Shown piece after piece: positions 17,503 through 24,058 of a DNA stretch of 48,483 bases (within the stretch, counting starts at the first letter, position 1; the number at the start of each line of letters is the position of its first letter). The stretch is from Streptomyces corynorhini (GTDB taxonomy: Bacteria; Actinomycetota; Actinomycetes; Streptomycetales; Streptomycetaceae), in contig NZ_QQNA01000084.1 in NCBI RefSeq assembly GCF_003346515.1, positions 1 to 48,483 on the forward strand, read 5' to 3'. The translations under genes and the position numbers were made by a program. The notes beneath the pieces were generated by a model. That model saw only the letters and a list, made by a program, of their open reading frames with translations, did no database searches and was not told the origin of the DNA.

Positions 17503-18414
17503 GTGGACAGCCTCGCCGACATCTTCGGCTTCCCACCGATCACCCGCCTGCACCACGACCGCACCCGCCGTATCCACGCGGTCATCCGCCCCGGCACACA
17601 GCCGACTCAGTCCGACATCAGCCCAGCCGCCGACTACTGCCTGGCCCACCACACCCTCGAAGGAGCCGAAGCCGCCGCGCGCGTCGGCAACATCGCCACT
17701 TTCGGCTGGTACACCAACCACCCCGACGCGGAAGCCACCACCCGCACCACCCCCACCGCCGTCGGAGCACGCGTCGTCGTCGCTCCGGATCTCGCCGAAC
17801 TGCCCCGATCCCCGATCTCCGAGACCCCTTACTATGTGCTCGGCCCAGGCACCGAACCTGCCCCGCCGGATGTGCGCAACCTCGCGGCCGTCTCATACGC
17901 CACAGCCGCGGACGCGGGCTTCAGCGAGCTGCTCGCCGCGCACGCCGTCGTCGTGTGCCTGCTGCGGGCCAAGAACCTCGGCGACACCCTCGACAGTTGG
18001 ACCATCACACGCCTACCCGGCACCGTGTTCATGGACCACGTCGGTGACCCGGTCGTCCTGGCCCGCGACCTCATCCACGAGGCCGGGCACAACTGGCTCA
18101 ACGACGCCCTCACTGCCACCGGCTGCAAGATCGACACCCAGGCGCACTTCCGCTCACCCTGGAAAAAGACGATGCGGCCGGCCTTCGGCTTTCTCCACGC
18201 CTGCTGGGCATTCCCCCTGACCATGCTCTACACCGCCCACGCGCTGAGAGGCACCACTGGGGACCTGCACCGCTTCCTGACCGCCTACCTCGACCAGCAG
18301 CGAAGCCTCCTCGCCGAAACCGCCACCGACCACACACACGCTCTGAACCTGATCAGCGACGATGGCCTGCGCCTCCGTCTGGCCGCCGTCCACCAGCAGG
18401 CGCTCGACCTATGA
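17503..18414 (+). CDS. HExxH-type peptide beta-hydroxylase-like protein
   Basis: This encodes 303 aa from a GTG with AGGAG seven bases upstream. The key motif is LIHEAGHNWLND (His191, Glu192, His195), followed by a helical C-terminal half (FGFLHACWAFPLTMLYTAHAL). This pattern, with a long N-terminal region and a central HExxH, fits the HEXXH-motif proteins found beside radical SAM maturases. Some of these are 2-oxoglutarate-dependent peptide beta-hydroxylases rather than proteases. No signal peptide is seen. It overlaps the next gene by ATGA. A zinc peptidase is the alternative reading. Confidence 0.75.
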   Translation: MDSLADIFGFPPITRLHHDRTRRIHAVIRPGTQPTQSDISPAADYCLAHHTLEGAEAAARVGNIATFGWYTNHPDAEATTRTTPTAVGARVVVAPDLAELPRSPISETPYYVLGPGTEPAPPDVRNLAAVSYATAADAGFSELLAAHAVVVCLLRAKNLGDTLDSWTITRLPGTVFMDHVGDPVVLARDLIHEAGHNWLNDALTATGCKIDTQAHFRSPWKKTMRPAFGFLHACWAFPLTMLYTAHALRGTTGDLHRFLTAYLDQQRSLLAETATDHTHALNLISDDGLRLRLAAVHQQALDL

Positions 18415-19706
18415 ACGCCGACGCCCACGACGCCCCGGGTCTGTCCGTCCTGATCCGCAGGCCCGGCGAAGACCCTGCCCTGCTGCACACCGGCCTGGCC
18501 AGCCTCGAACACGGACTGGCCATCGGACCGCACACCACCTTCAACACCGGATCCGCCGCCAAACAGATCACCGCACACCTGGTCCTGCTCGCCGCCCGGG
18601 ACGGTCTCTTCGCGCTCAGCCAGAAGGCCGCAGAGCTGCTGCCCAAGCTGGAGATCAGCGATGTCACCGTCGCGGAACTGGTCACCCACCAGTCGGGCAT
18701 CCGCGACGCCGAGTCCCTGCTCTCGCTCACCGGCTTCCGCGACCTCGACCACTACACCGCCACTGACCTGCGAACCCTCGCCTACCGCCAGACCCAGCGT
18801 GCCGTTCCCAAAGGCCACTTCCTCTACAGCAACACCAACTACCTCCTCCTCGCCGAGATCTTCGAAACCATTCACCGCACCACGCTGGACGACCTTGCCA
18901 GGCTCCACCTGTTCGGCCCGCTCGGCATGAACGACACCTACTTCAAGGCCGACCCCCGCCACGTCATCCCCGGAGCCGCAGCCGCCTACCAGGCCACCCC
19001 GCACGGCTGGCAGCACACTGAAGCCCCGGTCACCCTGCCCGGCCCCGGAAGCCTGTGGACCACTGTCGGCGACCTCGACCGATGGCTCGCGCACCTCCAC
19101 CAGGAATGGCAGCGCGAACACCGGCTCCCGTGGCAGGACGCCCTCAGCTACCAGCCCAGCGACCACCAGCCCTACCTCTACGGCCCCGGCCTCTACGCCG
19201 ACGCCCGCCCCGGACGAACGGCCGTCTTCCACTACGGCCACGAACAGGGCTTCTCCGCCACGACTCACCTGGACGCGACAGGACTTCGACTGATCTGCCT
19301 GTCCAACAACGCCGGCACCGCAGCCGACCACACCACGGCTGCGCTCCTGCGGGAACTGCGGGAACACCCGGACCTGGACCCGAGGGACCTCCTCCCCCGT
19401 GTGGCAGCCGCACAACGAGACCCCAAGGCCGTCGCCTGCGGGCAGGACGCAGTCAGCGTCGAGAGCGCCTACATCGAACTCGGCACCTACACCTGCGACC
19501 AGGCACCCGGAAGCCTCCGGCTCACCCGCAGCGTCGGCACCCTCCAGCTGTGGCGCCGAGGAACTGCAGACCACCTCACCCAAACCGGCCAGACGACGTA
19601 CACCGGCAACGGCTACACCCTCACCCTGAACAGCGCCGCGGACCAAGCGGATCGATTCACCCTCGACCTCGACCGAGCCCCCGGTCTGGCGTACACCCGC
19701 CGATAA
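18411..19706 (+). CDS. Serine beta-lactamase-fold hydrolase (class C/esterase type)
   Basis: This encodes 431 aa, overlapping the previous stop by ATGA. The three active-site elements are present: SxxK in GSAAKQ (about residues 46-51), YxN in YSNTNY (about 138), and an HxG-type third motif in FHYGHEQGF (about 272-280). There is no signal peptide, so it is cytoplasmic, unlike resistance beta-lactamases. The C-terminal 110 residues form a beta-rich lipocalin-like domain seen in D-aminopeptidase/esterase relatives. In this operon it could remove the leader, cyclise or esterify the product. That is context only. It is the last gene of the RiPP operon and is followed by a hairpin terminator. Confidence 0.88.
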   Translation: MNADAHDAPGLSVLIRRPGEDPALLHTGLASLEHGLAIGPHTTFNTGSAAKQITAHLVLLAARDGLFALSQKAAELLPKLEISDVTVAELVTHQSGIRDAESLLSLTGFRDLDHYTATDLRTLAYRQTQRAVPKGHFLYSNTNYLLLAEIFETIHRTTLDDLARLHLFGPLGMNDTYFKADPRHVIPGAAAAYQATPHGWQHTEAPVTLPGPGSLWTTVGDLDRWLAHLHQEWQREHRLPWQDALSYQPSDHQPYLYGPGLYADARPGRTAVFHYGHEQGFSATTHLDATGLRLICLSNNAGTAADHTTAALLRELREHPDLDPRDLLPRVAAAQRDPKAVACGQDAVSVESAYIELGTYTCDQAPGSLRLTRSVGTLQLWRRGTADHLTQTGQTTYTGNGYTLTLNSAADQADRFTLDLDRAPGLAYTRR

Positions 19707-19850
19707 CTACCGACCACGATGCCGCTCCCTCCTCGGAGCACAATCCCCATCCAGGGCAGAGCGCGATGCATCTGACCTCCCTCGACCGATGGGGATTCGG
19801 ACCAGTGCGCTGTTAGAACAGCCAACGAACAGCGGGCCCAAACGGAATCA

Positions 19851-19877
19851 CCCCTGACCGAACGGACCGGCCAGGGG
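19851..19877. terminator. Bidirectional hairpin between convergent genes
   Basis: A ten-base stem (CCCCTGACCG / CGGCCAGGGG, one mismatch) has a seven-base loop. It lies between the beta-lactamase-like gene (stop 19706) and the DndB-like gene (stop 19956). A longer-range 10-bp inverted repeat, AATCCCCATC/GATGGGGATT, spans 19742-19797. No gene is seen in 19707-19955. Confidence 0.55.
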
Positions 19878-19955
19878 ATCCCTACTCGCCTGAAAATGTC
19901 GGGCCTCGAACCCGGTCAGACTGCGACGTACTTCAGGTTTGGCGCGACAGCGAAG

Positions 19956-21182
19956 TCAGAACCGTCCACGGATCTGCTTACCCGTGTCGCTCTCCGGGTG
20001 GTTCAGCGCCTCGTAGACCTTGTGGCCGGAGTCACGCGCGCCGCCGGCCCAGGAGACGGCCCCCCGGTCGGTCACCTTGGCTGCGACACCACCCCAGTAC
20101 TTCGCCTCGCGCTCCCACTCGATACCTTCCAGCACGCGCTCCAGGGTCACCCCCTCGGGCATGGGGTCGGCGCTCCAGGACATGCTGCGGTTCATGGTCG
20201 CGCCGAGACCGGCCACGACGGCGGGGGCAGTGACGGCAGTCTTGGCGTGGAAGAGCGCGGCGTTCTCCTGGAGGAACGCGCCCACCGTCTCCATGACCTC
20301 GCGCTGGACAACGGCCTTGTCCGGACGGTCACCACTCGTGTCGGCGGGGATGTCCTCGTACTCGATACCGGTCGACGCAGCATGGATACCGGCCTTGCCC
20401 AGCATGGCCGTGGCGACGAGGGTCCGCAGGACCGACATCGTCATCCACTCCACAGCCTTGTCCGACACCTGGCGCTTACCGGTGAGGATCAGGCTGGACA
20501 GAGGAACCGGCGTCTCACCGGCCGGCACCGTCAGCGACTCCATCAGCTTGCGCGTCACGGTGGTGCCGAAATCGCGGCCGTCCATGGACATCGCCAAGGA
20601 CTTGTCGACCGGAACGCCCTTCAAGTTGCGGTCATGGAAGATCTGGCGGGCGGCCATGACGCTGATGCCGTGGAAGATCTCGAACGACAACGGGATCGCA
20701 CCGAAGTCGCACTCCTCCAGGTCGTACGCGGCCGGGTTTCTCTTGATCCGATGCCAGGCGGTGACCTGTGTCTCGCTGTCGAGAGCGTAGAGGCCGTCTT
20801 TGATCGGCAGGGCCGACGAGCCGTCCTCTGAGATGACCAGCGGGCGCGGCGACCACAGGGTGATCTGCGGCAGCGACCAATGGTCATCGAGGTCCCCCCG
20901 CAGACCGGCCGCAATGTAGTCGGCGTACTCTCCGACGTTCTTGGCCTTCTTGCTGCTCGCAGTGCCGAGGAGCCGCTGGATCTCGGCGCGCGTGCGGGCG
21001 TACTCGCCGATCGGCTGTCCGGCCTTCTGGGCACGCTTGGCCGCGTCCTCGACCTCCTGAGGGTCGTTGACGATGGCCAGCAGGTTCTCGCAGTCGATGA
21101 CGCCGTTCGCCATGACCCCCTTGCGAATCTCCCTGAGATCGGCGGGCAGACCGGTGGTCACCGGCTTCAAAGACGTGGGCAT
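19956..21182 (-). CDS. DndB/DGQHR-domain protein, orphan
   Basis: This encodes 408 aa from an ATG with GGAGGGG eight bases upstream. The region FEIFHGISVMAARQIFHDRN, then VPVDKSLAMSMDGRD (about residues 165-205), matches the conserved core of DndB-type proteins, the regulator of phosphorothioate DNA modification. The usual DGQHR signature is replaced by LDSETQVTAWHRI (about 141-153), so any ParB-like nucleotide site may differ. No dndA, C, D, E or pbe/dpt genes are nearby. The gene is alone, bounded by a terminator and a 1.1-kb gap. Such orphans are common in accessory DNA. A role in DNA modification or defence is inferred. Confidence 0.7.
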   Translation of the reverse strand: MPTSLKPVTTGLPADLREIRKGVMANGVIDCENLLAIVNDPQEVEDAAKRAQKAGQPIGEYARTRAEIQRLLGTASSKKAKNVGEYADYIAAGLRGDLDDHWSLPQITLWSPRPLVISEDGSSALPIKDGLYALDSETQVTAWHRIKRNPAAYDLEECDFGAIPLSFEIFHGISVMAARQIFHDRNLKGVPVDKSLAMSMDGRDFGTTVTRKLMESLTVPAGETPVPLSSLILTGKRQVSDKAVEWMTMSVLRTLVATAMLGKAGIHAASTGIEYEDIPADTSGDRPDKAVVQREVMETVGAFLQENAALFHAKTAVTAPAVVAGLGATMNRSMSWSADPMPEGVTLERVLEGIEWEREAKYWGGVAAKVTDRGAVSWAGGARDSGHKVYEALNHPESDTGKQIRGRF

Positions 21183-21215
21183 GGTTGGATCCCCTCCCCC
21201 TCACGGACGTCTATT

Positions 21216-21228
21216 TGACGCACCGTCA
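21216..21228. promoter_or_regulatory. Small dyad TGACG-N3-CGTCA upstream of the DndB-like gene
   Basis: A perfect 5-bp inverted repeat lies 34 bases upstream of the minus-strand start, in a locally AT-rich patch (TTTAAGG, CTATTTG). It may be an operator for this gene. Confidence 0.3.
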
Positions 21229-22217
21229 CATTTAAGGACGCTATCGGACACGCCGCCAGAGGGTCAACTGAGGTGACCGGAATCCCCCACACTTCATGCC
21301 GCAGCTGATTATTTTCGACTGCGGCAGAGAAAAGTCCCCCATACACGCAACCGCGGCGAGCATTATTCGTTCATACGACCGTCCGCGGAGGCGACGGAGA
21401 CGTCTCCGGTGGCACGTCTCCGACCTCGCACCCAGCCCGGTCGTCCCGCGCCCTCAGCGCTTCCGGCCTGTCGGACCCCTCCAGCCGCGAGGGGCACCAG
21501 CGGATCCTTTTCCGGATCGATCACCCGGACCGTCGGGCCGCCACACTCACCCACCAGGAGCCAGGAGCCGGGAGCCAAGGGCCAAGGGCCTGTTGTACCG
21601 GTGGAGCAGGCGTGCACGGCCCAATCCGCCTGCTTCGTGACGATCGACTCGCCGCGGTCGGCACGATCTCGTCGCACCGAAGGCCGGTGACACGTACAGC
21701 GTGGCCGGGCAGCTCCCGGCCGGAGTCGTGCAGCGATCACACTGCCGATACCGCAGTCGGCATCGCCCTTTCGGGCCGAGAGCAGCATGGCCGCTTCCGG
21801 CACACCACCGTGGGGACAACCGGGCCCGCGGCGGGCAGCGTTCGGGACGGGGCGCGGCCGAGAGCGCCGCTGCACGTGCCCGTGTCGGCCGGGGAGCAGA
21901 GACCGGCGGAAACACCTCCATTACAGGAATATCGGCAGCCGGTGAGGCACTTCCGTCACAGTGACTCACTGCCCCTCGGCGGAAACCACACTTTGCGCCA
22001 AGTCCCCCTGCCTGACCGTTTCGACCTCCTGCGCGCCCGATCCCCCCAGCAAAACGGGCTGACCTCAGGTTTGGCTGACGGCAGGGGACAGGAGCGGAGA
22101 GACCGGACGGAGGGGTCGTTGATGCCAGTGTTGCGGATGTTCTGGGTGTGGTTCGGGCTCGGCGGTCCTGGGTCGTCTACCTGGCAGTTCGGCGTCTACC
22201 GGTCGGTAGCGCAAAAG

Positions 22218-22236
22218 TGGCGCAATCAGGGCGCCA
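22218..22236. promoter_or_regulatory. Dyad TGGCGC-N7-GCGCCA, candidate Crp-type operator
   Basis: This perfect 6-bp inverted repeat, 19 bp overall, is centred about 94 bases upstream of the Crp-type gene. Its length and symmetry suit a dimeric helix-turn-helix regulator, so autoregulation is plausible. It does not match the enteric TGTGA-N6-TCACA consensus. Confidence 0.35.
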
Positions 22237-22320
22237 GGGAACGTCGCTCTGTCACCATCAACGCCAACGAAAAAACGCCAATGCAATTCAGCCGTCCGAA
22301 CTGCCACGGGGGGAGTGGAC

Positions 22321-23094
22321 ATGGGGCTGCTTGGCGATGAGACGGCGTTCGCACGCGCTCTGACCACTCAAGAGAACGAGAGCGTTGCGGCCCTCGGAAA
22401 CCGCAAGCACTATCAGGCCGACGCCCATTTGCTGACCGAGGGCGACCGGTCCAGGCACGTCATGATCATGCTGCACGGCTGGGTGACCGTTTCCGTGGCG
22501 ACGGACCGCGGCGCGACCCGGCTCATACTCGGCTTGCGCGGCCCCGGTGAGCTGCTCGGCGAGATGGCCGCGCTGGACAGTCATCCGCGCAGCGCCACCG
22601 TGCGCGCTCTCGGCCCGGTGGAGGCCCTGGTCATCCCGGGGGACGCGTTCCGGCGCTTCCTGGCCCAGCACCCGCGGGTCAGCGGCCTGGTCATACGACA
22701 GCTCACCTTCCGGCTCCGCAGCGCCGACCAGGAGCGCTACTCGCTCGCCTCCCTCACCGTCCTCCAGCGGCTCGCCCGCCGGCTCACCGAGCTGTCCCGC
22801 GCCGAGCCTGCGGGCCCGTACACCCCTCCCGTGCTGAGCACCGCGTACACCGGCGCCTCCGTGCATCTCGCCCAGGACGAGTTGGCCGCCACCGTCGGAG
22901 CCACCCGGGAGGCCGTGGCCAAGGCGCTGCGGCTGCTGCGTGCCCAGCGGATCGTTCGGACCGGCAACCGCATGGTGGAGATCCTCGACCCGGAGTTGCT
23001 CGCACTGCTCGCGGACGGCCACGACGGTCATGACGGCCACAACAGGCTCGACCGCCGCAACAGTCAGCAGGGGACACCGGAGCAGCAGAGGTAG
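22321..23094 (+). CDS. Crp/Fnr-family regulator with intact cyclic-nucleotide pocket
   Basis: This encodes 257 aa. The ATG at 22321 follows GGGGGGAG with good spacing, so the GTG at 22315 is rejected. The N-terminal cNMP-binding domain includes the phosphate-binding cassette GPGELLGEMAALDSHPRSAT (about residues 74-93). Its Glu and Arg-Ser/Ala pair are the residues that hold the cyclic phosphate and ribose in CRP. A winged helix-turn-helix follows (LAQDELAATVGATREAVAKA, about 182-201). The C-terminus has a short HDGHDGHN repeat. The next gene is a cyclase-like protein on the same strand 104 bases away, so it probably reads the local second messenger. The ligand is unknown. Confidence 0.88.
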   Translation: MGLLGDETAFARALTTQENESVAALGNRKHYQADAHLLTEGDRSRHVMIMLHGWVTVSVATDRGATRLILGLRGPGELLGEMAALDSHPRSATVRALGPVEALVIPGDAFRRFLAQHPRVSGLVIRQLTFRLRSADQERYSLASLTVLQRLARRLTELSRAEPAGPYTPPVLSTAYTGASVHLAQDELAATVGATREAVAKALRLLRAQRIVRTGNRMVEILDPELLALLADGHDGHDGHNRLDRRNSQQGTPEQQR

Positions 23095-23198
23095 AGATCC
23101 CCCACTCCGGCATGTGTAAACGGCTACAGACAGCCCCCGCCCCGCGCCCGACGCTGAGGAGGACGGGCGGCGACCGAACAAGCAAGAAGGAGTACGGG

Positions 23199-24053
23199 GT
23201 GGACCACGACGCGATGGACGTCGACGAGGCGCGCTACGAGTTGGTGATCAACATCGACGCGCGGAGTTCCGGGCGGTACGACGACGTGGAGCGGCCGCAG
23301 CTGCGGGCCCGCATCTATCGGGTGCTCGAAACGGCCTTCAACCACGCCAAGGTGGCGCGGAGCAGCTTCCACCTGGAGGACCGCGGTGACGGGGTGCTGC
23401 TGTCCGTGCCCTCACGGATCCCCGTGACCCGGCTGCTCGGCCTGTGGCTGATCGAGCTGCACGAGAAGCTGCGGGACGAGAACCGTGCGCTGCGCCTGCC
23501 GCTGGGGCTGCGGATCGGCATGCACGTCGGGCCGGTACGCCACGACGACAACGGCATCAGCGGGCGCGCGGTCGACCTCGCCTGTCGACTCGCCGACTCC
23601 GACGCCGCGCGGCGGCTCCTGAAGGCCGACGGGGCCGATCTCGTCCTGGTGGTGTCGGAGTCGCTGTACGCGGACGTGGTCAGCGGGGGCGGCAAGTTCA
23701 TCGAGCCCTCGCGCTACACGTCGGCCCTGCTGGCGCTCAAGCCGGGCGAAGGCGAGGTCACGGCCTGGTTCCACCTTCCCGGGCGGCCCGCTCCGGAGGT
23801 CGCGGTGGGTCCGGTGGAGCCGACGGGGTCCTCCGGTCCGGCATCCTCGGGCGCCTCCGCGACCGCGTACCGGGCGGCGCCCGACGCTCTCCACGACCAC
23901 GACCACGACGACGACGACGACATCGACATCGACGACTACGACGGCGCTCGCTACTCGGTACAGGGCGACATGTCCCAGCACCGGGGCAACGTCTACCACC
24001 ATCCCGTGCACATCGGCCGGACGACAGACGCCGCCGATCGCCGGAAGAGCTGA
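23199..24053 (+). CDS. Class III nucleotidyl cyclase-like protein
   Basis: This encodes 284 aa from the GTG at 23199, six bases after AAGGAG. The frame opens upstream at 23112, but that part is not cyclase-like. The cyclase homology domain spans about residues 12-175. The first metal Asp is in LVINIDAR (Asp20) and the second in EDRGDGVLL (about 65), where class III enzymes have GD. LRIGMHVG and GRAVDLACRL follow, the latter with the conserved Arg but Asp in place of the usual Asn. The residue normally Lys (KxxGD) that reads adenine is Glu. It is therefore metal-competent but probably unusual in base choice. The tail has a run of Asp then QHRGNVYHHPVHIG, echoed in the next protein. It is soluble. 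Confidence 0.72.
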   Translation: MDHDAMDVDEARYELVINIDARSSGRYDDVERPQLRARIYRVLETAFNHAKVARSSFHLEDRGDGVLLSVPSRIPVTRLLGLWLIELHEKLRDENRALRLPLGLRIGMHVGPVRHDDNGISGRAVDLACRLADSDAARRLLKADGADLVLVVSESLYADVVSGGGKFIEPSRYTSALLALKPGEGEVTAWFHLPGRPAPEVAVGPVEPTGSSGPASSGASATAYRAAPDALHDHDHDDDDDIDIDDYDGARYSVQGDMSQHRGNVYHHPVHIGRTTDAADRRKS

Positions 24054-24058
24054 GCGCC

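Larger units (their letters stand above)
21183..22320. other. 1.1-kb intergenic region without a convincing gene
   Basis: This divergent gap separates the DndB-like gene from the regulator at 22321. Frames exist on both strands (for example minus 21363-21875 and plus 21612-22340) but lack good codon bias, domains and neighbours. The region holds a GTCAC-A-GTGAC palindrome (21955-21965) and the TGGCGC-N7-GCGCCA dyad listed separately. Its lower GC at codon-like positions suggests non-coding or decayed DNA at an island boundary. Confidence 0.5.

Noticed and set aside
19896..20831. 311-aa plus-strand frame
   Set aside because: It is antisense to the DndB-like gene with no family match, a typical high-GC shadow.
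21363..21875. 170-aa minus-strand frame
   Set aside because: Third-position GC is too low for this genome, and it has no domain, no good ribosome site and no operon context.
21612..22340. 242-aa plus-strand frame, including an internal ATG at 22122 with a GGAGGGG site
   Set aside because: There is no recognisable domain, codon bias is poor, it overlaps the regulator start, and the dyad at 22218 lies inside it. A short leader from 22122 remains possible.
23444..24058. Long upstream extension of the NTPase frame
   Set aside because: It overlaps the cyclase-like gene out of frame, is Arg-rich, and the ATG at 24059 fits the preceding stop.
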